Shown: positions 43,100 through 52,281 of the stretch, in pieces
How positions within the stretch are numbered: the stretch's first letter is position 1
Layout of the letters: each line of letters begins with the position of its first letter
Assembly (NCBI GenBank): GCA_000767215.1
Contig: AXCX01000005.1
Span: forward strand, 1 to 54,476
DNA length: 54,476 nucleotides
From: Actinotalea fermentans ATCC 43279 = JCM 9966 = DSM 3133
Lineage (GTDB): Bacteria > Actinomycetota > Actinomycetes > Actinomycetales > Cellulomonadaceae
Direction: 5' to 3'
The notes under the pieces: generated by a model
What the model was told of the DNA's origin: nothing
Database searches by the model: none
What the model saw: only the letters and a program-made list of their open reading frames with translations
Made by a program: the position numbers and the translations under genes

Positions 43100-44572
43100 A
43101 TGCCGACGACTCCCGCACCTGGATCCCGCTGGCCGGACCGCCCCCTTCCCCGACTGATCCAGGGCGGGATGGGCGTCGCCGTCTCCTCCTGGCGACTGGC
43201 CGGTGAGGTCGCCCGCGCCGGCCAGCTCGGCGTCGTGTCGGGCACGGCCCTCGACCTGGTCCTGGTCCGGCGGCTGCAGGACGGCGACCCGGGCCGCGCG
43301 GTCCGCCGCGCGCTCGCGGACTTCCCCTACCGGGGCGTCGCGGCCCAGATCCTTGACACGTACCTCGCGATCGACGGGCGCGCGCCCGCCGAGCCCTACG
43401 GCAAGGCGCCGAAGGCCTCGCTCCAGGCCGGCGCGGACGCCCAGCGGCTCGCGGTCGCAGCAGGGTTCGTCGAGGTCCACCTCGCCAAGGCGGGCCACGA
43501 CGGCATGGTGGGCATCAACCTGCTCGAGAAGATCCAGATGTCGACGCCCGCGATCCTGTACGGCGCGATGCTCGCCGGCGTCGACGTCGTGCTCATGGGG
43601 GCGGGCATCCCACGGGAGATCCCGCACCTGCTCGACGAGCTCGCCGCCCACCACCGCGGCGAGGTGCCCGTCGACGTGCTGGGCGCCGCGGAGGGCACGC
43701 ACCGCGTGGTGCTCGATGCCGCCGACCTGTTCGACGGCGCTCCGCCCGCCCTCCGCCGGCCCGCCTTCGTGGCGATCGTCTCCGCGGACATCCTGGCCAC
43801 CCACCTCGCGAAGGACGACCGCACGCGACCGGACGGGTTCGTCGTCGAGGGCCCGACCGCCGGCGGGCACAACGCGCCTGCGCGCGGCCGCCCGGTGCTC
43901 GACGACCTGGGTCAGCCGGTGTTCGGGCCCCGGGACGAGGCCGACCTCGACCGCGTCGCTGCCACGGAGCTGCCCTTCTGGCTGGCCGGCGGGTACGGCA
44001 CGCCCGAGGGCCTCGCGCGTGCGCTGGCGGCCGGTGCGACCGGCGTCCAGGTCGGCACCGCGTTCGCCCTCGCCGCCGAGTCCGGCTTCACGCCGGCCCT
44101 GCGCGCCCAGGCCCTCGAGCAGCTGCGCGCGGGCACTCTCGAGGTGCGCACCGACCCGCTGGTGTCCCCGACGGGCTTCCCGTTCAAGGTCGCCCAGCTG
44201 CCGGGCACGCTCGCGGACAAGGCGCTCGCGGAGGCCCGGGTCCGCCCGCCGTGCGACCTCGGCTACCTGCGCCGGCCGTACGTCCGGCCGACCGGCACCG
44301 TGGGCTACCAGTGCCCTGCCGAGCCGGTCGACGTGTACGTCCGCAAGGGCGGTACGGCCGAGGCGGCCGCCGGCCGCGGCTGCCTGTGCAACTCGCTGCT
44401 GGCGGCCGTCGGTCTGGGGCAGGTGCGCGGCGACGCCGTCGAGCTGCCGCTCGTCACGCTCGGCACGGACCTCGACGGTGCGCGTCGGCTCCTCGAGGCG
44501 CACCCGGGCGGCTGGACGGCCCACGACGTCGTCGACTGGGTCGTGGCGTCGTCGTCCGTGCAGCCCGCCTGA
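43100..44572 (+). CDS. Nitronate monooxygenase / NAD(P)H-dependent flavin oxidoreductase
   Basis: 490-residue FMN-dependent TIM-barrel enzyme. Family blocks: RLIQGGMGVAVSSWRLAGEV (N-terminal FMN loop), VEGPTAGGHNAPARG with the catalytic-type histidine, and LAGGYGTPEGLARALAAGA then GVQVGTAF for phosphate binding. It is longer than common nitronate monooxygenases (about 320-370) because of a C-terminal extension with a cysteine cluster (YQCPAE and RGCLCNSLL), a feature shared with PfaD-like relatives. Substrate uncertain: nitroalkane detoxification or lipid-related reduction. A GAGAGG site precedes the ATG. Confidence 0.85.
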   Translation: MPTTPAPGSRWPDRPLPRLIQGGMGVAVSSWRLAGEVARAGQLGVVSGTALDLVLVRRLQDGDPGRAVRRALADFPYRGVAAQILDTYLAIDGRAPAEPYGKAPKASLQAGADAQRLAVAAGFVEVHLAKAGHDGMVGINLLEKIQMSTPAILYGAMLAGVDVVLMGAGIPREIPHLLDELAAHHRGEVPVDVLGAAEGTHRVVLDAADLFDGAPPALRRPAFVAIVSADILATHLAKDDRTRPDGFVVEGPTAGGHNAPARGRPVLDDLGQPVFGPRDEADLDRVAATELPFWLAGGYGTPEGLARALAAGATGVQVGTAFALAAESGFTPALRAQALEQLRAGTLEVRTDPLVSPTGFPFKVAQLPGTLADKALAEARVRPPCDLGYLRRPYVRPTGTVGYQCPAEPVDVYVRKGGTAEAAAGRGCLCNSLLAAVGLGQVRGDAVELPLVTLGTDLDGARRLLEAHPGGWTAHDVVDWVVASSSVQPA

Positions 44573-44596
44573 GCCGCACCCGAGCGAGGGTCTGGC

Positions 44597-45283
44597 TCAG
44601 GCGTCCTCGTCCGGCTTCGGCGCGGACGAGCGGGCCGCCGAGCGCTCGGCGCGGTCGCGGATGCCGCGCAGCATGCGCTCGGTCATGACGAAGCTCACCC
44701 ACGACACCGGCTCGACCATGCGACCGGCCCAGCCGGTCCGGTAGCCGTACCGCTCACGGACCACGAGCCGCGTGCGGCCGTCGGCGGCCGGGCGCAGGAC
44801 GAAGGCCCAGGTGAAGTCGAACGGGACCGGACCCTCGTCGTCCACCGGGCCCGCGCCGTGCAGCACCAGGGCCTCCAGCGGGCGCACGACGGCCACGGGC
44901 AGCGCGAACTCCGGGTGCAGGTGCACCTCGTCGCCGACCTCGACGCCCTGCCACTCCGGCACGACGGCGTCCGCGCTCGTGATGTCGCAGCCCGCGAGGT
45001 TCTCGAGCCGGTCGTAGGAGTAGAAGCCGCCGCGCCCCTGGCCCATCTGGACGAGCCAGGGCCAGACGTCGGCGGCCGACGCGCGGATGGTGATCGCGCG
45101 CGTGGCGACGAGGTCCGCGGCGGGGACCAGGTCGTCGCCCGGCAGGTCGGCGGCCTCCTCCTCCGGGGTCGCCCCGAAGGCGAGCTGCGCGCGTCGCCCC
45201 TGGCGGTAGGCGGCGACCGCACCGGCGGCCGCGACGGCGGCGAGAAGGGTCCGACGGACGACGGCGGCGCTGTTCACGCGCAC
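44597..45283 (-). CDS. SRPBCC-family protein with N-terminal membrane anchor
   Basis: 228 residues. A short hydrophobic segment (about 8-25) is followed by a START/polyketide-cyclase-like fold (ITIRASAADVWPWLVQMGQG, FYSYDRLENLAGCDI, GDEVHLHPEFALPVAVV). Such domains bind hydrophobic ligands; the ligand is unknown. Two GTG starts, 45283 and 45277, are in frame; TTCACT seven bases before the second suggests a leaderless start there. Downstream it converges with the nitronate monooxygenase gene. Confidence 0.78.
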   Translation of the reverse strand: MRVNSAAVVRRTLLAAVAAAGAVAAYRQGRRAQLAFGATPEEEAADLPGDDLVPAADLVATRAITIRASAADVWPWLVQMGQGRGGFYSYDRLENLAGCDITSADAVVPEWQGVEVGDEVHLHPEFALPVAVVRPLEALVLHGAGPVDDEGPVPFDFTWAFVLRPAADGRTRLVVRERYGYRTGWAGRMVEPVSWVSFVMTERMLRGIRDRAERSAARSSAPKPDEDA

Positions 45284-45391
45284 CAGTGAACCGCGCGTCG
45301 GGCCGCGCTGTCAGGGCCGATCGGCCCGAGGCGGTGCGCACCCGGCGACAACCTCCGCCCCCGGTGCTGCGTTCTCTAGGGTGTGAGCACG

Positions 45392-45994
45392 ATGGCGAGC
45401 GAGGAGCTGCGACCACCACCCGGGGCGACCGGCACGGCGGATCCCGACGTCGCCGCGGTGCATCTGGTCGGCCTGCGACGCACCGCCGACGACGACTTCA
45501 CGGCGTTCGTCGCCGCCCACCAGGCCGATCTCCTGCGGACGGCCTGGCTGCTGGTCGGCGACGCGCACCGGGCGGAGGAGCTGACGCAGCAGGCGCTCGT
45601 GCGCACGTACGCCGCATGGGCGCGGGCCGGTTCGGGCGACCCGCTCGCCTACACCCGCCGCGTCCTGGTGAACCTGCGCACGGACAGCTGGCGACGCCGG
45701 CGCCGCGAGGTGCTGGTCGACCGCGTACCCGACGAGGCCGCAGGCCTGGGCACGCCGCCCGCGCGGGACGCAGCCGACGACCACGCCGACCGCGACCGCC
45801 TCGTCCGCGCCCTCGCGGCACTCACCCCCAAGCAGCGCCGCGTCGTCGTGCTCCGGCACCTCGTGGGGCTCCCGGAGGCCGAGGTCGCCGACCACCTCGG
45901 CGTGAGCGTCGGCACCGTGAAGTCCACCTCCTCACGGGCCCTCGCGCAGCTGCGCGACGCGCTCGCCGTGACCACCAGCGGGAGCGACTCATGA
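45392..45994 (+). CDS. SigE-family RNA polymerase sigma factor (ECF)
   Basis: 200 residues with sigma region 2 (DDFTAFVAAHQADLLRTAWL, then AEELTQQALVRTYAAW) and region 4 (LAALTPKQRRVVVLRHLVG, then VADHLGVSVGTVKSTSSRAL), the layout of actinobacterial SigE-family (SigE-like, 50-type) ECF factors. TAGGGT at 45377-45382 points to transcription starting near the ATG at 45392; a GTG at 45383 touches the -10 and is less likely. The next gene overlaps it by four bases and is a single-pass membrane protein, probably its regulator. Confidence 0.88.
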   Translation: MASEELRPPPGATGTADPDVAAVHLVGLRRTADDDFTAFVAAHQADLLRTAWLLVGDAHRAEELTQQALVRTYAAWARAGSGDPLAYTRRVLVNLRTDSWRRRRREVLVDRVPDEAAGLGTPPARDAADDHADRDRLVRALAALTPKQRRVVVLRHLVGLPEAEVADHLGVSVGTVKSTSSRALAQLRDALAVTTSGSDS

Positions 45995-47202
45995 CCCTGA
46001 CCGACGACGAACTCGTCCGCTCCCTCGCCGAGCAGGTCGACCGCGCCCTGCCCACGATGTCGCTCGACCCGGCGGCGCTGGTCGCCGGGGGGCGGCGGTA
46101 CCGCCGGCGCCGGACGGCCGCCCGGGCCGCGGGCGGGCTGGGTGCCACGCTCGCCCTGGTCGCCGTCGTGGTCGCCCAGGGCCTGACCGCCGACCGCGAC
46201 GGACCGGCCGGTCCCGAGCAGATCGTCGTGGGTGACCTCACAGTCACAGCCGCCGTGGCGGCCGTCGCGACGGAGACCAGCGAAGGCATGATGTACGACC
46301 TCGGCCTCCCGCGGGACGCCGCACGTCCGGAGGGGAGTCGAGTCGTGCTCGACGCCGAACCCGGATGGCTGGGGCTGCGACCTTTCGACCCGTCGACCGG
46401 CTCCGTCGGGCAGGTGGGCGCGGGCATGGGGTTCAGCGAACCGCCCGTCGGCGGCACCTTCAGCAGCGGCACGAACGCCACCCTGCTGGGCGTGGTCCGG
46501 ACGGGCGAGACGCCGGAACTCGTCCTGGACGGCACACCGGCCCGGAGCCTGCCGACCTTCCGTGTTCCTGGCGTGGATGGCCGGGTCCTCGTCCTGAGCA
46601 TCTCCGGCCGAGCAGGGAGTTCCACGTGGCCGACGGTCGCGGTCCGCCTTGGTACGGATGCCGACAGCCGCCCGATCGAGGTCGCCCTGGAGAACACTGC
46701 GACGTCGGCGGTGTGGTCTCCCACGTCCGTCGGGGAGGTGGACACGGACCTCGGCCCGGCGATCGAGCTCGGCGGCCCCGGCATGCCCGGCGGTGAGCGC
46801 GGGGTCGTGCTGATCCCGCGCGGGACCGAGGCGTTCACCGACCCTGCCACCGCAGCGGCTGACCTGCACCCGTGGGGCGACCTGACCGGTGCACCGTTGG
46901 CGACGCTCAGGTGGCCGGCGGAGACGTCATCGACCTCTGCGCTCGACGACGTCTCCGACGGCGCGATCGTCGACGGCGTCGCCTACCTCGTCGGCGTCGT
47001 GCCGTCCGACGCGACGACAGTCGTCGCGCGGGTCGGCGACACGCGGGTCCCGCTCGGCACGTTCACCATGAGTCAGCTGCCCGGCCGTCAGGTGTACGTC
47101 GCTGCCATCGACGTCGCCGGTGCCGATCCCCTGCCCACGCTCGGTGTCGAGTACCGCGACGGGCGTGGCCTGTCCACGTCGGGCTGGGTGCTCCTCCCCT
47201 GA
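45991..47202 (+). CDS. Single-pass membrane protein cotranscribed with the sigma factor (putative anti-sigma partner)
   Basis: 403 residues. An N-terminal cytosolic helix-rich part of about 40 residues (DDELVRSLAEQVDRALPTMS), an arginine cluster (GRRYRRRRTAARA) and one membrane helix (about 47-65), then a 330-residue outer domain of Gly/Val/Thr-rich beta character with no recognised family. ATGA overlap with the sigma gene implies coupled translation. The topology suits an anti-sigma or sensor role, but no zinc-binding HxxxCxxC motif is seen, so it is not a classical ZAS protein. Confidence 0.75.
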   Translation: MTLTDDELVRSLAEQVDRALPTMSLDPAALVAGGRRYRRRRTAARAAGGLGATLALVAVVVAQGLTADRDGPAGPEQIVVGDLTVTAAVAAVATETSEGMMYDLGLPRDAARPEGSRVVLDAEPGWLGLRPFDPSTGSVGQVGAGMGFSEPPVGGTFSSGTNATLLGVVRTGETPELVLDGTPARSLPTFRVPGVDGRVLVLSISGRAGSSTWPTVAVRLGTDADSRPIEVALENTATSAVWSPTSVGEVDTDLGPAIELGGPGMPGGERGVVLIPRGTEAFTDPATAAADLHPWGDLTGAPLATLRWPAETSSTSALDDVSDGAIVDGVAYLVGVVPSDATTVVARVGDTRVPLGTFTMSQLPGRQVYVAAIDVAGADPLPTLGVEYRDGRGLSTSGWVLLP

Positions 47203-47227
47203 GGCGATCCCTGCCGCGGGGGCGCCG

Positions 47228-48610
47228 TCAGCAGCCGACGAGGCGCTCCGCCAGCCAGCTGCGCACCTGCGCGATCGCCACGCGCTCCTGCGCCATCGAG
47301 TCGCGCTGGCGGATCGTGACCGCCTGGTCCTCGAGGGTGTCGAAGTCCACCGTGATGCAGTACGGGGTGCCGACCTCGTCCTGACGGCGGTAGCGGCGGC
47401 CGATGGCGCCGGCGTCGTCGAAGTCCACGTTCCAGGACTTGCGCAGCTCGGCGGCGAGGTCGCGCGCGGCCGGCGAGAGGTCCTCGTGGCGCGACAGCGG
47501 GAGGACGGCGGCCTTGGTCGGGGCCAGCCGGTGGTCGAGCCGCAGCACGGTGCGGGTGTCGACGCCGCCCTTGGCGTTGGGCGCCTCGTCCTCGGCGTAC
47601 GCCTCGATGAGGAACGCCATGAGCGACCGCGTCAGGCCGGCTGCGGGCTCGATGACGTACGGCACCCAGCGCTCACCCTTGGCCTGGTCGAAGTACGACA
47701 GGTCCTGGCCGGAGTGCTCGCTGTGGGTCTTGAGGTCGAAGTCGGTGCGGTTCGCGATGCCCTCGAGCTCGCCCCACTCGCTGCCGGTGAAGCCGAACCG
47801 GTACTCGATGTCGACGGTGCGCGTCGAGTAGTGGGACAGCTTCTCCTTCGGGTGCTCGTAGTGGCGCAGGTTGTCGCGCCCGATGCCGAGGTCCACGTAC
47901 CAGTCGGTGCGGTAGTCGATCCAGTACTGGTGCCACTGCTCGTCGGTCCCGGGCTCGACGAAGAACTCCATCTCCATCTGCTCGAACTCGCGCGTGCGGA
48001 AGATGAAGTTGCCCGGCGTGATCTCGTTGCGGAACGACTTGCCGATCTGCCCGATGCCGAACGGCGGCTTCTTGCGGGCGCTCGCCATGACGTTGGCGAA
48101 GTTCACGAAGATGCCCTGCGCGGTCTCCGGCCGCAGGTAGTGCAGGCCGGACTCGTCCTCGACGGGGCCGAGGTAGGTCTTGAGCATCATGTTGAAGTCG
48201 CGGGGCTCGGTCCACTTGCCGCGGGTGCCGCAGTTCGGGCACGCGACCTCGGCGAGGCCGCCCTCGGGCTCGCGGCCCTTGCGCTCGGTGAACTCCTCGA
48301 TCATCTGGTCCTCGCGGAACCGCTTGTGGCACGAGAGACACTCGGTCAGCGGGTCGGAGAACACGGCGAGGTGCCCGGAGGCGACCCACACCTGCTTGGG
48401 CAGGATCACGGAGGAGTCCAGGCCGACGATGTCGTCGCGGCTCGTCACCATCGCGCGCCACCACTGGCGCTTGATGTTCTCCTTCAGCTCGACGCCGAGG
48501 GGCCCGTAGTCCCACGCCGACCGCGTGCCGCCGTAGATCTCCCCCGACGGGAAGACGAAGCCGCGGCGCTTGGCCAGGCTGATGACCTTGTCGAGGCGGG
48601 ACTCTGCCAC
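47228..48610 (-). CDS. glyS: Glycine-tRNA ligase (homodimeric type)
   Basis: Class II synthetase charging tRNA-Gly, alpha2 type with 460 residues. Motif 1/2/3 blocks are visible ([56 protein letters not shown]), with zinc-type cysteines 91, 94, 124 and 127 (CLSC, CPNC). The GTG at 48610 has AAGGAGC upstream and is the family start; the longer frame adds a low-complexity stretch. The gap of 156 bp before znuA holds the glyS promoter, with TAGCCT on the minus strand at 48703-48708. No T-box is seen. Confidence 0.93.
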   Translation of the reverse strand: MAESRLDKVISLAKRRGFVFPSGEIYGGTRSAWDYGPLGVELKENIKRQWWRAMVTSRDDIVGLDSSVILPKQVWVASGHLAVFSDPLTECLSCHKRFREDQMIEEFTERKGREPEGGLAEVACPNCGTRGKWTEPRDFNMMLKTYLGPVEDESGLHYLRPETAQGIFVNFANVMASARKKPPFGIGQIGKSFRNEITPGNFIFRTREFEQMEMEFFVEPGTDEQWHQYWIDYRTDWYVDLGIGRDNLRHYEHPKEKLSHYSTRTVDIEYRFGFTGSEWGELEGIANRTDFDLKTHSEHSGQDLSYFDQAKGERWVPYVIEPAAGLTRSLMAFLIEAYAEDEAPNAKGGVDTRTVLRLDHRLAPTKAAVLPLSRHEDLSPAARDLAAELRKSWNVDFDDAGAIGRRYRRQDEVGTPYCITVDFDTLEDQAVTIRQRDSMAQERVAIAQVRSWLAERLVGC

Positions 48611-48729
48611 GGGTGCTCCTTGCGTGCCGCACGTGGCTCGCGCGGCGGCTGGTGGGGACGGGTGCTCGGCTTCGGCGCTGCACGCCTGGGTGCCGAGCGC
48701 CAAGGCTACCGGTGTCCGCGGCCACCGGT

Positions 48730-48767
48730 TTGACAGGCACTCCGCCCCTTAATGAGAATGATCCTCA
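48730..48767 (+). promoter_or_regulatory. znuA promoter with Zur box
   Basis: TTGACA (48730-48735) and GAGAAT (48754-48759) are spaced 18 bases. The near-palindrome TGAGAATGATCCTCA (48753-48767) covers the -10 through the first base of the ATG and fits the actinobacterial Zur consensus. Transcription should start at or next to the ATG at 48767, so Zur binding would block it completely. Confidence 0.85.
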
Positions 48768-49681
48768 TGTTCAGACGACGTGCTGCCCTCCCCGCCCTGC
48801 TCGCCGCCTCCGCGCTGACCCTCGCCGGGTGCGGCGCGTCGTCGGCCGGTTCCGACGACGGCATCCAGGTGCTCGCGTCGATCTACCCCCTCGCCTACGC
48901 GGCCGAGCGGGTCGGCGGCGACCTCGTCTCCGTCTCGACGGCGACGCCCGCCGGGACCGACCCCCACTCGGTCGAGCTCTCCCCGCGCCAGCTCCGCGAC
49001 GTCGGCGACGCCGACCTCGTCGTGTACCTCGGCGGCTTCCAGGCGGCCGTCGACGAGGCGGTGAGCGAGCGGGCACCCGACCACGCGCTCGACGTCGCCA
49101 CGGTGGCCGACCTCCAGCCACTGCCGGCGGGGGCCGCCGACGAGCACGCGGACGACGAGCACGGTGGCCTCGACCCGCACTTCTGGCTGGACACCGAGCG
49201 CCTGGCGGCCGCGGCGCGCGCGATCGCCGACGACCTCGCCCGCGTCGACCCGGACCACGCGCAGACGTACCGCGCCAACGCAGGCGTCCTCGCCGACGAG
49301 CTGGCTGCCCTCGACGACGAGTACGCGGCCGCCCTGACGACCTGCGACAGCGACGTCGTCGTCACGTCGCACGCCGCTTTCGGCTACCTCACCGAGCGCT
49401 ACGGTCTGCGCCAGGTGAGCGTGTCCGGCATCGACCCCGAGGGCGAGCCCTCGCCTGCGCGCATCCGTGCCGTGCGCGAGACCATCGCCGATCTCGGCGT
49501 GACGGCCGTCTTCACCGAGCCCCTCGCCGATCCCGCCGTGGCGGCGACCCTGGCCGAGGACCTCGGCGTCGACGTGCTCCAGCTCGACCCCCTCGACAGC
49601 CACGACCCGGACGCGCCCGACTACCGTGAGGTCATGGCCACCAACCTCGACGCCCTGCGCACCGGCCTGGGCTGCGCATGA
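48767..49681 (+). CDS. znuA: Zinc ABC transporter substrate-binding lipoprotein
   Basis: Captures Zn2+ outside the membrane. Lipoprotein signal MFRRRAALPALLAASALTLA then Gly-Cys22. Zinc-site histidines at about 67 (GTDPHSVEL), 138 (LDPHFWLD) and 202 (VTSHAAFGYL), with a short acidic/His loop (DEHADDEHGG) instead of the long His-rich loop of other ZnuA proteins. Length 304. The ATG at 48767 is preferred over in-frame ATGs at 48752 and 48758, which lie inside the promoter and Zur box. Overlaps znuC by ATGA. Confidence 0.92.
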   Translation: MFRRRAALPALLAASALTLAGCGASSAGSDDGIQVLASIYPLAYAAERVGGDLVSVSTATPAGTDPHSVELSPRQLRDVGDADLVVYLGGFQAAVDEAVSERAPDHALDVATVADLQPLPAGAADEHADDEHGGLDPHFWLDTERLAAAARAIADDLARVDPDHAQTYRANAGVLADELAALDDEYAAALTTCDSDVVVTSHAAFGYLTERYGLRQVSVSGIDPEGEPSPARIRAVRETIADLGVTAVFTEPLADPAVAATLAEDLGVDVLQLDPLDSHDPDAPDYREVMATNLDALRTGLGCA

Positions 49682-50460
49682 GCGAGGCCATCGACGCCCG
49701 CGGCGTCGTCGTCGAGCTCGGTGGCGCACCGATCGTGCGCAGCGTGGACCTCGCCGTCGGCGAGGGCGAGGTCGTCGCGCTGCTCGGCGCCAACGGCTCG
49801 GGCAAGTCCACCCTCGTCCGCTCCCTGGTCGGCGTCGTCCCGCTCGCGGCGGGCTCCGTCCGGCTCCTGGGCGCGACGCTCGGGAGGCAGGTCCCCTGGG
49901 GAGACGTCGGCTACGTCCCGCAGCGCGTGAGCGCGACGAGCGGCGTGCCGGCGACGGCCTGCGAGGTCGTGCTGTCCGGCACGCTGCACGGACGGCGGCT
50001 GCGCCCACCGCGCGACGGTCGCGAGCGGGCGTGCGCCGCGCTGGCCGCCGTGGGCCTGGGCGCCGAGGCCGACACCGCCGTCCGCACGCTCTCAGGAGGG
50101 CAGCAGCAACGCGTGCTCATCGCGCGCGCGCTCGTGCGCCAGCCGCGGCTCCTGCTCCTCGACGAGCCGGTGGCCGGCGTCGACGTGCCGAGCCAGCAGA
50201 CCTTCGCCCGTGCCCTCGCTGAGCTGGCCGCGGCCGGGACGACGGTGCTCGTCGTCCTGCACGAGCTCGGCGCCCTCGCCCCGCTGATCCAGCGGGCCGT
50301 CGTGCTGCGGCACGGCGCGGTGGTCCACGACGGCGCCCCGCCACGCCCCGCGCCCGACCACGCCGCCGCGGGGCACGAGCACATCCACCCGCACGACGGC
50401 GACGTCGACCCGGTGCACGACGAGTCCGGCGTGACCCCGACCGTGAGGTGGCAGCCATGA
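49678..50460 (+). CDS. znuC: Zinc ABC transporter ATP-binding protein with His-rich tail
   Basis: Energises zinc uptake. Walker A GANGSGKST (37-45), signature LSGGQQQR (138-145), Walker B LLLLDEP (158-164), switch His in VLHELG. Length 260. Residues 228-247 form a tail with seven histidines (HAAAGHEHIHPHD, then VHDE), unusual for an ATPase and possibly a cytosolic zinc sensor or buffer. Both ends overlap neighbours by ATGA. Confidence 0.92.
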   Translation: MSEAIDARGVVVELGGAPIVRSVDLAVGEGEVVALLGANGSGKSTLVRSLVGVVPLAAGSVRLLGATLGRQVPWGDVGYVPQRVSATSGVPATACEVVLSGTLHGRRLRPPRDGRERACAALAAVGLGAEADTAVRTLSGGQQQRVLIARALVRQPRLLLLDEPVAGVDVPSQQTFARALAELAAAGTTVLVVLHELGALAPLIQRAVVLRHGAVVHDGAPPRPAPDHAAAGHEHIHPHDGDVDPVHDESGVTPTVRWQP

Positions 50461-51356
50461 TCGAGATGCTCACCGATCCCCTCATGCAGCGCGCACTCCT
50501 GGTCGCTCTGCTCGTCGGGCTGGCCGCACCGGTCATCGGCACCTACCTGGTCCAGCGCAGGCTGTCGCTGCTCGGCGACGGCATCGGGCACGTCGCGCTG
50601 ACGGGCGTCGCCCTCGGCTGGCTCGTCGGCAATGCGGCCGGGCTCGTCCCGCAGGACACGCTGGCGATCCCCGGCGCCGTCGTGGCGGCGATCCTCGGCG
50701 CCGTCGCCATCGAGGTGGTCCGCGCCAAGGGCCGCACCAGCGGCGACGTGGCGCTGGCCCTGCTGTTCTACGGCGGCATCGCCGGCGGCGTCCTGATCAT
50801 CTCGCTCGCGGGCGGCAGCAACGCGAACCTGGTCGGCTACCTCTTCGGCTCGATCTCGACGGTGTCGACGCAGGACCTCGTGGTCACCGTGGCGCTCTCG
50901 GTGCTCGTGCTGGCCGTCGGGCTCGGGCTGCGCACCGCGCTGTTCGCCGTCTGCCACGACGAGGAGTTCGCGCGTGCGGCCGGCCTGCCCGTGGGCGCGC
51001 TGAACGTCGTCATCGCCGTCGTCGCCGCCCTCACGGTCACCGTCGCGATGCGGGTGGTCGGGGTGCTCCTGGTCAGCGCCCTCATGATCGTCCCGGTGGC
51101 GGTCGCCCAGATGGTCACCTCCTCGTTCCGGCGGACGATGGCGGTCGCCATGACCGTCGGCGTGGTCGTGTGCCTGGCGGGCCTGACCATCACCTACTTC
51201 CACGACGCCTCGCCGGGCGCCACGATCGTCGTGCTCGCCATCGGCCTGTACGCGCTCGCCGCGGCCGCGCGGCCGCTCGTCGCCAGTGCGCGGCGAGGCG
51301 GCACCCACGACCCGCACCCGGAGCTCCCGGACGACGTCGTGGTGGAGGCGCCATGA
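50457..51356 (+). CDS. znuB: Zinc ABC transporter permease
   Basis: ABC-3-type permease, 299 residues, about eight helices. Family blocks include GTYLVQRRLSLLGDGIGHVA and SALMIVPVAVAQMVTSSFRR. ATG 50457 has GAGGTGG eight bases upstream and overlaps the znuC stop; a GTG at 50448 would place that ribosome site inside the gene. Overlaps zur by ATGA. Confidence 0.92.
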   Translation: MIEMLTDPLMQRALLVALLVGLAAPVIGTYLVQRRLSLLGDGIGHVALTGVALGWLVGNAAGLVPQDTLAIPGAVVAAILGAVAIEVVRAKGRTSGDVALALLFYGGIAGGVLIISLAGGSNANLVGYLFGSISTVSTQDLVVTVALSVLVLAVGLGLRTALFAVCHDEEFARAAGLPVGALNVVIAVVAALTVTVAMRVVGVLLVSALMIVPVAVAQMVTSSFRRTMAVAMTVGVVVCLAGLTITYFHDASPGATIVVLAIGLYALAAAARPLVASARRGGTHDPHPELPDDVVVEAP

Positions 51357-51754
51357 TCCAGCGGATGACGCGGCAGCGCTCGGCCGTCGCCGAGCTGCTC
51401 GCCGACGTCGACGACTTCCGGAGCGCGCAGCAGCTCCACGAGCTCCTGCGCGGGCGCGGCAACGAGATCGGGCTGGCGACCGTCTACCGGACGCTCCAGA
51501 CGCTCGCCGACGCGGGCGAGGTCGACGTGCTGCGCGCGGAGGACGGCGAGGCCCTCTACCGCCGGTGCTCGCGGCGCGAGCACCACCACCATCTCGTGTG
51601 CCGACGCTGCGGCACGGCCGAGGAGATCGACGGTCCGGGCGTCGAGGCCTGGGCGGAGGCCGTCGGTGCGGCCCACGGGTTCTCGGACATCGTGCACACG
51701 ATGGAGCTCTCGGGGATCTGCGCCTCCTGCGCGGCGGAGGCGGGAGACGCCTGA
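51353..51754 (+). CDS. zur: Zinc uptake regulator (Fur family)
   Basis: 133-residue Fur-family repressor. Winged helix at about 10-65 (QRSAVAELLADVDDFRSAQQ, LATVYRTLQTLADAGEVD); metal site REHHHHLVCRRCG (76-87) and structural zinc Cys83, Cys86, Cys123 and Cys126 (CASC). It closes the znu genes and most likely acts on the Zur box before znuA, giving feedback control. The upstream open frame is shadow; the ATG overlaps znuB. Confidence 0.92.
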   Translation: MIQRMTRQRSAVAELLADVDDFRSAQQLHELLRGRGNEIGLATVYRTLQTLADAGEVDVLRAEDGEALYRRCSRREHHHHLVCRRCGTAEEIDGPGVEAWAEAVGAAHGFSDIVHTMELSGICASCAAEAGDA

Positions 51755-52281
51755 TGCCGGACTGGATGTCGGGCTGGCCGCTGCTGGCGGTCTACCTCTT
51801 CTTCCTCTTCGGGGCGGTCGCGCGGTCCCAGGCCATCTTCTGGCTCGGTCGAGGCGTCACCGCGGGCGCCGAGCACTCGCGGTGGCGTGCGCGCGCCGAG
51901 TCGCCGCGGGTGCGCCGGGCGACCCGCACGGTCGAGCGCTGGGGCATGCCGATCGTCCCGGCGGCCTTCCTGACCGTCGGGTTCCAGTCCGCCGTGTTCC
52001 TCGCCGTCGGCCTGCTGCGCGTCGGGTGGCTCCGCTTCACGCTCTGGTCGCTGCCGGGCTGCCTCGTCTGGGCCGCCCTGTGGGGCGGCGGTGGACTGGC
52101 GGCCCTGGCCGGCGCCCGCGAGCTCTCCGAACGCTCGCCCTGGCTGCTCGCGTCCGTCCTCCTCGCCGCCGGGCTCGTGGTCGCCGTGATCGCCGGCCGC
52201 ATCCGGCGCCGCCGCGAGCAGGCGGACGCCGTGACCATGCTCGCGGACCAGGCGGACGGACGCCCGGAGCTGCCCCGATGA
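51754..52281 (+). CDS. DedA/VTT-like small membrane protein
   Basis: 175 residues with about four helices; MPIVPAAFLTVGFQSAVFLA, VGWLRFTLWSLPGCLVWAAL and a charged C-terminal helix resemble the core of DedA/VTT (SNARE-associated) proteins, which scramble or flip lipid carriers in studied members. It is shorter than DedA (about 200-220). Its ATG overlaps the zur stop (TGATG), so it belongs to the zinc operon transcript. No zinc role is known for the family. Confidence 0.72.
   Translation: MPDWMSGWPLLAVYLFFLFGAVARSQAIFWLGRGVTAGAEHSRWRARAESPRVRRATRTVERWGMPIVPAAFLTVGFQSAVFLAVGLLRVGWLRFTLWSLPGCLVWAALWGGGGLAALAGARELSERSPWLLASVLLAAGLVVAVIAGRIRRRREQADAVTMLADQADGRPELPR

Noticed and set aside
48611-48766. 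T-box or glycine riboswitch before glyS
   Set aside because: The gap shows no T-box core sequence or riboswitch-like paired regions; only a TAGCCT promoter element and the znuA control region are visible.
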